From: Tupaia tana
Taxonomy: Eukaryota; Chordata; Mammalia; Scandentia; Tupaiidae
DNA: 64,000 nt
NCBI GenBank assembly: GCA_026018925.1
Contig: JAKSZU010000050.1
Coordinates: 992,001-1,056,000 of the forward strand
Reading direction: 5' to 3'
Shown here: in pieces, positions 22,483 through 34,380 of the stretch
Layout of the letters: every line of letters begins with the position of its first letter
Numbering within the stretch: the stretch's first letter is position 1
Translations under genes and position numbers: made by a program
The notes under the pieces: model-generated
What the model saw: only the letters and a program-made list of their open reading frames with translations
Told to the model about the DNA's origin: nothing
Databases searched by the model: none

Positions 22483-25400
22483 GTTGGAGTAAGCGTCAGG
22501 GCCAGGAGAGGGTTGCGGTTGATATTCAGGTGTCCGCCTAGTGTTAGGGTTAGGTGTATGGTTTGATTTAGGCTTCAGGTTAGGTTAGGTTTGAAGTTAG
22601 TTTGAGGGAGTAAGTTTAGGGCTACTGTTAGTTTTCTGTTAACTGTTACAGTTGGAGTAAGCGTCAGGGTCAGGGTAGGGTGGGGGTTAAGCATAAGGTG
22701 TCCGCCTATCGTTAGGGTTAGGTCTATGATTTGATTTAGGCTTCAGGTTAGGTTAGGTTTGAACTTAGTTTGAGGGAGTCAGTTTAGGGCTACTGTTAGT
22801 TTTCGGGTAACTGTTACTGTTGGAGTAAGCGTCAGGGTCTGGTTAGGTTTGGTGTTGAGCTTAAGGTGTCCGCCTAGGGTTAGGGTTAGGTCTGTGGTTT
22901 GAGTTAGGCTTCAGGTTAGGTTAGGTTTGAACTTAGTTTGAGGGAGTAAGTTTAGGGCTACTGTTAGTTTTCGGCTCAGTGTTACGGTGGGAGTTAGCGT
23001 GAGGGTCAGGTTAGGGTTGGGTTTGAACTTCCGGTGTCCGCCTAGGGTTAGGGTTAGGTGTATGATTTGATTTAGGCTTCAGGTTAGGTTAGGTTTGAAC
23101 TTAGTTTGAGGCAGTAAGTTTAGGCCTACTGTTAGTTTTCGGTTAAGTGTTACGGTTGGAGTAAGCGTCAGGGTCAGGTTAGGTTTGGGGTTGAGCTTAA
23201 GGTGTCCGCCTAGGGTTAGGGTTAGGTGTACGGTTTGATTTAGGCTTCAGGTTAGGTTAGGTTTGAACTTAGTTTGAGGGAGCAAGTTTAGGGCTACTGT
23301 TAGTTTTCGGTTCAGTGTTACGGTTGGAGATAGCGTCAGGGTCAGGTTAGGGTTGGGTTTGAGCTTCAGGTGTCCGCCTAGTGTTAGGGTTAGGTGTATG
23401 GTTTGATTTAGGCTTCAGGTTAGGTTAGGTTTGAAGTTAGTTTGAGGGAGTAAGTTTAGGGCTACTGTTAGTTTTCGGTTCAGTATTATGGTTTGAGTTA
23501 GCGTCAGGGTCAGGTTAGGGTTGGGGTTAGCTTGAGGTGTCCGCCTAGGGTTAGGGTTAGGTCCATGGTTTGATTTAGGCTCCTGGTTAGGTTTGGTTTG
23601 AACTTAGATTGAGTGAGTAAGTTTAGGGCTACTGTTAGTTTTCGGTTCAGTGTTACGGTTGGAGATAGCGTCAGGGTCAGGTTAGCGTTGGAGTGTAGCT
23701 TAAGGTGTCCGCCTAGGGTTAGGGTTAGGTCCGTGGTTTGATTTAGGCTCCAGGTTAGGTTACGTTTGAACTTAGTTTGAGTGAGTAAGTTTAGGACTAT
23801 TGTTAGTTTTCGGTTCAGTGTTACGGTTGGAGATAGCGTCAGGGTCAGGTTAGGGTTGGGGTTGAGCTTCAGGTGTCCGCCTAGGGTTAGGGTTAGGTGT
23901 ATGGTTTGATTTAGGCTTCAGGTTAGGTTAGGTTTGAAGTTAGTTTCAGGAAGTTTAGGGCTACTGTTAGTTTTCGGTTAACTGTTACAGTTGGAGTAAG
24001 CGTCAGGGTCAGGTTAGGGGGGGGGTTAAGCATAAGGTGTCCGCCTATGGTTAGGATTAGGTCTATGGTTTCATTTAGGCTTCAGGTTAGGTTAGGATTG
24101 AACTTAGTTTGAGGGACTAAGTTTAGGGCTACTGTTAGTTTTCGGTTCAGTGTTACGGTTGGAGATAGCGTCAGGGTCAAGTTAGGGTTGGGGTTGAGAT
24201 TCAGGTGTCCTCCTAGGGCTAGGGTTAGGTCTATGGTTTGAGTTAGGCTTCAGGTTAGGTTAGGTTTGAACTTAGTTTGAGGGAGTAAGTTTAGGCCTAT
24301 TGTATTTTTCGCTTCAGTGTTACGGTTGGATTTAGCCTCAGGGTCAGGTTAGGGTTGGGGTTAAGCTTAAGGTGTCTGCCTAGGGTTAGGGTTAGGTGTA
24401 TGGTTTGATTTAGGCTTCAGGTTATGTTAGGTTTGAACTTAGTCTGAGGGAGTAAAATTAGGGCAACTGTTAGTTTTCGGTTCAGTGTTACAGTGGGAGT
24501 TAGCGTGAGGGTCAGGTTAGGGTTGGGGTTGAGCTTAAGGTTTCCGCCTAGGGTTAGGTTTAGGTGTATGGTTTGATTTTGGCTTCTGGTTAGGTTAGGT
24601 TTGAACTTAGTTTGAGGGAGTAAGTTTAGGGCTACTGTTAGTTTTCTGGTAACTGTTACGGTTGGAGTTAGCATCAGGGTCAGGTTAGGGTTGGGGTTGA
24701 GCTTAAGGTTTCCGCCTAGTGTTAGGGTTAGGTGTATGGTTTGATTTAGGCTTCAGGTTAGGTTAGGTTTGAACTTAGTTTGACGGAGTAAGTTTAGGGC
24801 TACTGTTAGTTTTCGGTTCAGTATTATGGTTGGAGTTAGCGTCAGGGTCAGGTTAGGGTTGGGGTTAGCTTGAGGTGTCCGCCTAGGGTTAGGGTTAGGT
24901 CCATGGTTTGATTTAGGCTCCAGGTTAGGTTACGTTTGAACTTAGTTTGAGTGAGTAAGTTTAGGACTACTCTTAGTTTTCGGTTCAGTGTTACGGTTGG
25001 AGATAGCGTCAGGGTCAGGTTAGGGTTGGAGTTGAGCTTAAGGTGTCCGCCTAGGGTTAGGGTTAGGTCTATGATTTGAGTTAGGCTTCAGGTTAGGTTA
25101 CATTTGAACTTAGTTTGAGCGAGTAAGTTTAGGGCTACTCTTAGTTTTCGGTTCAGTGATATGGTTGGAGTTAGCCTGGAGGTCAGGTTAGGGTTGGGGT
25201 TGAGCTTCAGGTGTCCGCCTAGGGTTAGGGTTAGGTGTATGGTTTGATTTAGGCTTCAGGTTAGGTTAGGTTTGAACTTAGTTTGAGGGAGTAAGTTTAG
25301 GGCTACTGTTAGTTTTCGGTTAACTGTTACGGTTGGAGTTAGCGTAAGGGCCAGGTTAGGGTTGGGGTTGAGATTAAGGTGTCCGCCTTGGGTTAGGGTT

Positions 25401-28400
25401 AGGTGTATGGTTTGATTTAGGCTTCAGGTTAGGTTAGGTTTGAAGTTAGTTTGAGGGAGTAAGTTTAGGGCTACTGTTAGTTTTCGGTTAACTGTTACAG
25501 TTGGAGTAAGCGTCAGGGCCAGGTTAGGGTTGGGGTTGAGATTAAGGTGTCCGCCTAGTGTTAGGGTTAGGTGTATGGTTTGATTTAGGCTTCAGGTTAG
25601 GTTAGGTTTGAAGTTAGTTTGAGGGAGTAAGTTTAGGACTACTGTTAGTTTTCGGTTAACTGTTACAGTTGGAGTAAGCGTCAGGGTCATGGTAGGGTGG
25701 GGGTTAAGCATAAGGTGTCCGCCTAGGGTTAGGGTTAGGTCTATGGTTTCATTTAGGCTTCAGGTTAGGTTAGGATTGAACTTAGTTTGAGGGAGTAAGT
25801 TTAGGGCTACTGTTAGTTTTCGGTTCAGTGTTACGTTTGGACTTAGCGTGAATGTCCGGTTAGGGTTGGTGTTGAGCTTAAGGTGTCCGCCTAGGGTTAG
25901 GTTTAGGTCTGTGGTTTGAGTTAGGCTTCAGGTTAGGTTAGGTTTGAACTTAGTTTGAGGGAGTCAGGTTAGGGCTACACTTAGTTTTCGGTTCAGTGTT
26001 ACAGTGGGAGTTAGCGTGAGGGTCAGGTTATGGTTGGGTTTGAACTTCAGGTGTCCGCCTAGGGTTAGGGTTAGGTGTATGGTTTGAGTTAGGCTTCAGG
26101 TTAGGTTAGGTTTGAACTTAGTTTGAGGGAGTAAGTTTAGGGCTACTGTTAGTTTTCGGTTAAGTGTTACGGTTGGAGTAAGCGTCAGGGTCAGGTTAGG
26201 TTTGGGGTTGAGCTTAAGGTGTCCGCCTAGGGTTAGGTTTAGGTGTATGGTTTGATTAAGGCTTCAGGTTAGGTTAGGTTTGAACTTAGTTTGAGGGAGT
26301 AAGTTTAGGGCTACTGTTAGTTTTCGTTTAAGTGTTACGGTTGGAGTAAGCGTCAGGGTTAGGTTAGGGTGGGGGTTAAGCATAAGGTGTCCGCCTAGGG
26401 TTATTGTTAGGTCTATGGTTTCATTTAGGCTTTAGGTTAGGTTAGGATTGAACTTAGTTTGAGGGAGTAAGTTTAGGGCTACTGTTAGTTTTCGTTTAAG
26501 TGTTACGGTTGGAGTAAGCGTCAGGGTTAGGTTAGGGTTGGAGTGGAGCTTAAGGTGTCCGCCTAGGGTTGGGGTTAGGTCTGTGGTTTGATTTAGGCTT
26601 CAGGTTAGGTTACGTTTGAACTTAGTTTGAGTGAGTAAGTTTAGGGCTACTGTTAGTTTTCGGTTCAGGGTTACGGTTGGAGATAGCTTCAGGGTCAGGT
26701 TAGGGTTGGGGTTGAGCTTCAGGTGTCCGCCTATTGTTAGGGTTAGGTCTATGATTTGAGTTAGGCTTCAGGTTAGGTTAGGTTTGAACTTAGTCTGAGC
26801 GAGTAAGTTTAGGGATACTCTTAGTTTTCGTTTCAGTGATATGGTTGGAGTTAGCCTGGAAGTCAGGTTAGGGTTGGGGTTGAGCTTAAGGTGTTCGCAT
26901 TGGGTTAGGGTTAGGTGTATGGTTTGACTTAGGCTTCAGGTTAGGTTAGGTTTGAACTTAGTTTGAGGGAGTAAGTTTAGGTCTACTGTTAGTTTTCGGG
27001 AAACTGTTACGGTTGGAGTTAGCGTGAGGGCCAGGTTAGGGTTGGGGTTGAGATTAAGGTGTCCGCCTAGGGTTAGGGTTAGGTGTATGGTTTGATTTAG
27101 GCTTCAGGTTAGGTTAGGTTTAAAGTTAGTTTGAGGGAGTAAGTTTAGGGCTACTGTTAGTTTTCGGTTAACTGTTACAGTTGGAGTAAGCGTCAGGGTC
27201 AGGGTAGGGTGGGGGTTAAGCATAAGGTGTCCGCCTAGGGTTAGAGTTAGGTCTATGATTTGATTTAGGCTTCAGGTTAGGTTAGGTTTGAACTTAGTTT
27301 TAATGAGTAAGTTTAGGGCTACTGTTAGTTTTCGGATCAGTGTTACGGTTGGATTTAGCCTCAGGGTCAGGTTAGGGTTGGGTTTAAGCTTAAGGTGTCC
27401 GCCTAGGGTTAGGGTTAGTTCTATTGTTTGAGTTAGGCTTCAGGTTAGGTTAGGTTTGAACTTAGTTTGAGGGAGACAGTTTAGTGCTACTGTTAGTTTT
27501 CGTTTAACTGTTACGGTTGGAGTAAGCGTCAGGGTCAGGTTAGGGTGGAGGTTAAGCATAAGTTGTCCGCCTAGGGTTAGGGTTATTTCTATGGTTTCAT
27601 TTAGGCTTCAGGTTAGGTTAGGATTGAACTTAGTTTGACGAGTAAGTTTAGGGCTACTGTTAGTTTTCGGTTCAATGTTACGTTTGGAGTTAGTGTGAGG
27701 GTCCGGTTAGGGTTGGGGTTGAGCTTAAGGTGTCGGCCTAGGGTTCGGTTTAGGTCTGTGGTTTGAGATAGGCTTCAGATTAGGTTAAGTTTGAACTTAG
27801 TTTGAGGGAGTAAATTTAGTGCTACTGTTAATTTTCGGTTCAGTGTTACGGTTGGAGATAGCGTCAGGGTCAGGTTAGGGTTGGGGTTGAGCTTCAGGTG
27901 TCCGCCTAGGGTTAGGGTTAGGTCTATGGTTTGAGTTAGGCTTCAGGTTAGGTTAGGTTTGAACTTAGTCTGAGGGAGTAAAATTAGGCCTACTGTTATT
28001 TTTCGGTTCAGTGTTACGGTTGGAGTTAGCGTGAGGGTCAGGTTAGGGTTGGGGTTGGGCTTAAGGTGTCCGCCTAGGGTTAGGGTTAGGTGTATGGTTT
28101 GATTTAGGCTTCAGGTTAGGTTAGGTTTGAACTTAGTTTGAGGGAGTAAGTTTAGGGCTACTGTTAGTTTTCGGGAAACTGTTACGGTTGGAGTTAGCCT
28201 CAGGGCCAGGTTAGGGTTGGGGTTGAGCTTCAGGTGTCCGCCTAGGGTAAGGGTTAGGTCTATGTTTGAGTTAGGCTTCAGGTTAGGTTAGGTTTGAAGT
28301 TAGTTTGTGGGAGTAAGTTTAGGGCTACTGTTAGTTTTCGGTTAACTGTTACAGTTGGACTAAGAGTCAGGGTCAGGTTAGGGTGGTGGTTAAGCATAAG

Positions 28401-30535
28401 GTTTCCGCCAAGGGTTAGGGTTAGGTCTATGGTTTCATTTAGGCTTCAGGTTAGGTTAGGATTGAACTTAGTTTGAGGGAGTAAGTTTAGGGCTACTGTT
28501 AGTTTTCGGTTCAGTGTTCCGGTTGGATTTAGCCTCATGGTCAGGTTAGGGTTGGGGTTAAGCTTAAGGTGTCCGCCTAGTGTTAGGGTTAGGTGTATGG
28601 TTTCATTTAGGCTTCAGGTTAGGTTAGGATTGAACTTAGTTTGAGGGAGTAAGTTTAGGGCTACTGTTAGTTTTCGGTTCAGTGTTACGGTTGGAGATAG
28701 CGTCAGGGTCAAGTTAGGGTTGGGGTTGAGATTCAGGTGTCCGCCTAGGGCTAGGGTTAGGTCTATATTTGAGTTAGGCTTCAGGTTAGGTTAGGTTTGA
28801 ACTTAATTTGAGGGAGTAAGTTTAGGCCTATTGTATTTTTCTGTTCAGTGTTACCGTTGGATTTAGCCTCACGGTCAGGTTAGGGTTGGGGTTAAGCTTA
28901 AGGTGTCCGCCTAGGGTTAGGTTTAGGTGTATGGTTTGATTTAGGCTTCAGGTTAGGTTAGGTTTAAACTTAGTTTGAGGGAGTAAGTTTAGGGCTACTG
29001 TTAGTTTTCGTTTAAGTGTTACGGTTGGAGTAAGCGTCAGGGTTAGGTTAGGGTGGGGGTTAAGCATAAGGTGTCCGCCTAGGGTTAGGGTTAGGTCTAT
29101 GGTTTCATTTAGGCTTTAGGTTAGGTTAGGATTGAACTTAGTTTGAGGGAGTAAGTTTAGGGCTACTGTTAGTTTTCGGTTCAGTGTTACGGTTGGAGTT
29201 AGCGTGAGGGTTAGGTTAGTGTTGGGTTTGAACTTCAGGTGTCCGCCTAGGGATAGGGTTAGGTCTATGGTTTGAGTTAGGCTTCAGGTTAGGTTAGGTT
29301 TGAACTTAGTCTGAGGGAGTAAGTTTAGGGCTACTGTTAGTTTTCGGTTCAGTGTTACGGTTGGAGTTAGCGTGAGGGTCAGGTTAGTGTTGGGTTTGAA
29401 CTTCAGGTGTCCGCCTAGTTTTAGGGTTAGGTGTATGGTTTGATTTAGGCTTCAGGTTAGGTTAGGTTTGAACTTAGTTTGAGGGAGTAAGTTTAGGGCT
29501 ACTGTTAATTTTCGTTTAACTGTTACGGTTGGAGTAAGCGTCAGGGTTAGGTTATGGTGGGGTTTAAGCATAAGGTGTCCGCCTAGGTTTAGTGTTAGGA
29601 CTATGGTTTCATTTAGGCTTCAGGTTAGGTTAGGATTGAACTTAGTTTGAGGGAGTAAGTTTAGGGCTACTGTTAGTTTTCGGTTCAGTGTTATGGTTGG
29701 ATTTAACCTCAGGGTCAGGTTAGGGTTGGGGTTAAGCTTAAGGTGTCCGCCTAGGGTTAGGGTTAGGTCTATTGTTTGATTTAGGCTTCAGGTTAGGTTA
29801 GGTTTGAACTTAGTTTGAGGGAGTAAGTTTAGGGCTACTGTTAGTTTTTGGTTCAGTGTTACATTTGGAGTTAGCGTGAGTGTCCGGTTAGGGTTGGGGT
29901 TGAGCTGAAGGTGTCCGCCTAGGGTTAGGGTTAGGTCTGTGGTTTGAGATAGGCTTCAGGTTAGGTTAGGTTTGAACTTAGTTTGAGGAAGTAAGTTTAG
30001 GGCTACTGTTAGTTTTCTGGTAACTATTACGGTTGGAGTTAGCGTCAGGGTCAGGTTAGGGTTGGGGTTGGGCTTCAGGTGTCCACCTAGGGTTAGGGTT
30101 AGGTCTCTGGTTTGATTTAGGCTTCAGGTTAGGTTACGTTTGAACTTAGTTTGAGTGAGTAAGTTTAGGGCTACTGTTAGTTTTCGGTTTAGTGTTACGG
30201 TTGGAGATAGCGTCAGGGTCAGGTTATGTTTGGGGTTGAGCTTCAGGTGTCCGACTATTGTTAGGGTTAGGTCTATGATTTGAGTTAGGCTTCAGGTTAG
30301 GTTAGGTTTGAACTCAGTTTGAGCGACTAAGTTTAGGGCTACTCTTAGTTTTCGGTTCAGTGATATGGTTGGAGTTAGCCTGGAGGTCAGGTTAGGGTTG
30401 GGGTTGAGCTTAAGGTGTCCGCCTAGGGTTAGGGTTAGGTGTATGGTTTGATTTAGGCTTCAGGTTAGGTTAGGTTTGAACTTAGTTTGAGGGAGTAAGT
30501 TTAGGGCTACTCTTAGTTTTCGGGAAACTGTTACG
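22483..30535 (+). repeat. Super-repeat copy C (8,053 bp), internally deleted
   Basis: Relative to A, the first part of C carries two losses: 336 bp (2 monomers) at a chimeric monomer near 22,841-22,851, and about 3,189 bp (19 monomers) near 23,880-23,910, where sequence matching A ~1,740 passes directly into sequence matching A ~4,920. The sum, 3,525, equals the observed fall in the A-to-C offset from 22,482 to 18,957. Further on, C gains three monomers relative to B and loses two near 30,050. Shared markers include the G9 tract at 24,017. Confidence 0.85.
24017..24025 (+). repeat. G9 tract in a 164-bp marker monomer (copy C)
   Basis: Same nine-G run and CAGGAAG short form. It lies soon after the 19-monomer deletion junction of copy C. 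Confidence 0.9.
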
Positions 30536-31190
30536 GTTGGAGTTAGCGTCAGGGCCAGGATAGGGTTGCGGTTGAGATTCAGGTGTCCGCCTAGTGTTAG
30601 GGCTAGGTGTATGGTTTGATTTAGGCTTCAGGTTAGGTTAGGTTTGAAGTTAGTTTGAGGGAGTAAGTTTAGGGCTACTGTTATTTTCTGTTAACTGTTA
30701 CAGTTGGAGTAAGCGTCAGGGTCAGGGTAGGGTGGGGGTTAAGCATAAGGTGTCCGCCTATCGTTAGGGTTAGGTCTATGATTTGATTTAGGCTTCAGGT
30801 TAGGTTAGGTTTGAACTTAGTTTGAGGGAGTCAGTTTAGGGCTACTGTTAGTTTTCGGGTAACTGTTACTGTTGGAGTAAGCGTCAGGGTCTGGTTAGGT
30901 TTGGGGTTGAGCTTAAGGTGTCCGCCTAGGGTTAGGGTTAGGTGTATGGTTTGATTTAGGCTTCAGGTTATGTTAGGTTTGCACTTAGTTTGAGGGAGTA
31001 AGTTTAGGGCTACTGTTAGTTTTCGTTTAACTGTTACGGTTGGAGTAAGCGTCAGGGTCAGGTTAGGGTGGGGGTTAAGCATAAGGTGTCCGCCTAGGGT
31101 TAGGGTTAGGTCTATGGTTTCATTTTGGCTTCAGGTTAGGTTAGGATTGAACTTAGTTTGAGGGAGTAAGTTTAGGGCTACTGTTAGTTT

Positions 31191-34100
31191 TTGGTTCAGT
31201 GTTACATTTGTAGTTAGCGTGAGTGTCCGGTTAGGGTTGTGGTTGAGCTGAAGGTGTCCGCCTAGGGTTAGGGTTAGGTCTGTGGTTTGAGATAGGCTTC
31301 AGGTTAGGTTAGGTTTGAACTTAGTTTGAGTGAGTAAGTTTATGGCTACTGTTAGTTTTCGGTTTAGTGTTACGGTTGGAGATTGCGTCAGGGTCAGGTT
31401 AGGGTTGGGGTTGAGCTTCAGGTGTCCGCCTATTGTTAGTGTTAGGTCTATGATTTGAGTTAGGCTTCAGGTTAGGTTAGGTTTGAACTTAGTTTGAGCG
31501 AGTAGGTTTAGGGCCACTCTTAGTTTTCGGTTCAGTGATATGGTTGGAGTTAGCCTGGAGGTCAGGTTAGGGTTGGGGTTGAGCTTAAGGTGTCCGCCTA
31601 GGGTTAGGGTTAGGTCTATGGTTTCATTTAGGCTTCAGGTTAGGTTAGGATTGAACCTAGTTTGAGGGACTAAGTTTAGGGCTACTGTTAGTTTTCGGTT
31701 CAGTGTTATGGTTGGAGATAGCGTCAGGGTCAAGTTAGGGTTGGGGTTGAGATTCAGGTGTCCGCCTATGGCTAGGGTTAGGTCTATGGTTTGAGTTAGG
31801 CTTCAGGTTAGGTTAGGTTTGAACTTAGTTTGACGGAGTAAGTTTAGGCCTATTGTATTTTTCGGTTCAGTGTTACGGTTGGATTTAGCCTCAGGGTCAG
31901 GTTAGGGTTGGGGTTAAGCTTAAGGTGTCCGCCTAGGGTTAGGGTTAGGTGTATGGTTTGATTTAGGCTTCAGGTTAGGTTCGGTTTGAACTTAGTTTGA
32001 GGGAGTAAGTTTAGGGCTACTGTTAGTTTTCGTTTAAGTGTTACGGTTGGAGTAAGCGTCAGGGTTAGGTTAGGGTGGGGGTTAAGCATAAGGTGTTCGC
32101 CTAAGGTTAGGGTTAGGTCTATGGTTTGAGTTAGGCTTCAGGTTAGGTTAGGTTTGAACTTAGTCTGAGGGAGTAAAATTAGGGCTACGGTTAGTTTTCG
32201 GTTCAGTGTTACGGTTGGAGTTAGCGTGAGGGTCTGGTTAGGGTTGGGGTTGAGCTTAAGGTGTCCGCCTAGGGTTAGGGTTAAGGGTATGGTTTGATTT
32301 TGGCTTCTGGTTAGGTTAGGTTTGAACTTAGTTTGAGGCAGTAAGTTTAGGGCTACTGTTAGTTTTCTGGTAACTGTTACAGTTGGAGTTAGCGTCAGGG
32401 TCAGGTTAGGGTTGGGGTTGAGCTTAAGGTTTCCACCTAGTGTTAGGGTTAGGTGTATGGTTTGATTTAGGCTTCAGGTTAGGTTAGGTTTGAACTTAGT
32501 TTGAGGGAGTAAGTTTAGGGCTACTGTTAGTTTTCCGTTCAGTATTATGGTTGGAGTTAGCGTCAGGGTCAGGTTAGGGTTGGGGTTAGCTTGAGGTGTC
32601 CGCCTCTGGTTAGGGTTAGGTCCATGGTTTGATTTAGGCTCCAGGTTAGGTTACGTTTGAACTTAGTTTGAGTGAGTAAGTTTAGGACTACTGTTAGTTT
32701 TCGGTTCAGTGTTACGGTTGGAGATAGCGTCAGGGTCAGGTTAGGGTTGGAGTGGAGCTTAAGGTGTCCGCCTAGGGTTAGGGTTAGGTCTGTGGTTTGA
32801 TTTAGGCTTCAGGTTAGGTTACGTTTGAGCTTAGTTTGAGTGAGTAAGTTTAGGGCTACTGTTAGTTTTCGGTTTAGTGTTACGGATGGAGATAGCGTCA
32901 GGGTCAGGTTAGGGTTGGGGTTGAGCTTCAGGTGTCCGACTATTGTTAGGGTTAGGTCTATGATTTGAGTTAGGCTTCAGGTTAGGTTAGGTTTGAACTT
33001 AGTTTGAGCGAGTAAGTTTAGGGCTACTCTTAGTTTTCGGTTCAGTGATATGGTTGGAGTTAGCCTGGAGGTCAGGTTAGGGTTGGGATTGAGCTTATGG
33101 TGTCCGCCTAGGGTTAGGGTGAGGTGTATGGTTTGATTTAGGCTTCAGGTTAGGTTAGGTTTGAACTTAGTTTGAGGGAGTAAGTTTAAGGCTACTGTTA
33201 GTTTTCGGGAAACTGTTACGGTTGGAGTTAGCGTCAGGGCCAGGTTTGGGTTGGGGTTAAGCATAAGGTGTCCGCCTAGGGTTAGGGTTAGGTCTATGAT
33301 TTGATTTAGGCTTCAGGTTAGGTTAGGTTTGAAATTAGTTTGAGGGAGTCAGTGTAGGGCTACTGTTATTTTTCGGTTAACTGTTACGTTTGGATTAAGC
33401 GTCAGGGTCAGGTTAGGTTTGGGGTTGAGCTTAAGGTGTCCGCCTAGGGTTAGAGTTAGGTGTATGGTTTGATTTAGGCTTCAGGTTAGGTTAGGTTTGA
33501 ACTTAGTTTGAGGGAGTAAGTTTAGGGCTACTGTTAGTTTTCGTTTAACTGTTACGGTTGGAGTAAGCGTCAGTGTCAGGTTAGGGTGGGGGTTAAGCAT
33601 AAGGTGTCCGCCTAGGGTTAGGGTTAGGTCTATGGTTTCATTTAGGCTTCAGGATAGGTTAGGTTTGAACTTAGTTTGAGGCAGTAAGTTTAGGGCTACT
33701 GTTAGTTTTCGGTTAAATGTTACGGTTATAGTAAGCGTCAGGGTCAGGTTAGGTTTGGGGTTGAGCTTAAGGTGTCTGCCTAGGGTTAGTGTTAGGTGTA
33801 TGGTTTGATTTAGGCTTCAGGTTAGATTAGGTTTGAACTTAGTTTGAGGGTGTAAGTTTAGGGCTACTGTTAGTTTTCTTTTAAGTGTTACGGTTGGAGT
33901 AAGCGTCAGGGTTAGGTTAGGGTGGGGGCTAAGCGTAAGGTGTCCGCCTAGGGTTAGGGTTAGGTTTATGGTTTGATTTAGGCTTCAGGTTAGGTTATGT
34001 TTGAACTTAGTTTGAGGGAGTAAGTTTAGGGTTACTCTTAGTTTTCGTTTAACTGTTACGGTTGGAGAAAGCGTAAGGGTTAGGTTAGGGTGGGGGTTAA

Positions 34101-34380
34101 GCATAAGGTGTCCGCCTAGGGTTAGGGTTACGACTATGGTTTCATTTAGGCTTCAGGTTAGGTTAGGATTGAACTTAGTTTGAGGGAGTAAGTTTAGGGC
34201 TACTGTTAGTTTTCGGTTCAGTGTTACGGTTGGATTTAACCTAAGGGTCAGGTTAGGGTTGGGGTTAAGCTTAAGGTGTCCGCCTAGGGTTAGGGTTAGG
34301 TCTATTGTTTGATATAGGCTTCAGGTTAGGTTAGGTTTGAAATTAGTTTGAGGGAGTAAGTTTAGGGCTACTGTTAGTTT
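31191..34380 (+). repeat. 19-monomer segment, first copy (3,190 bp)
   Basis: The segment begins TTGGTTCAGTGTTACATTTG, followed by a CCGGTTAGGGTTGTGG monomer. It matches the following 3,190 bp with only a few substitutions noticed (for example AGTGTAGGG near 33,350 against AGTTTAGGG near 36,540). The equivalent segment in copy B (12,571 to 15,760) has the same length but is present once. Confidence 0.85.
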
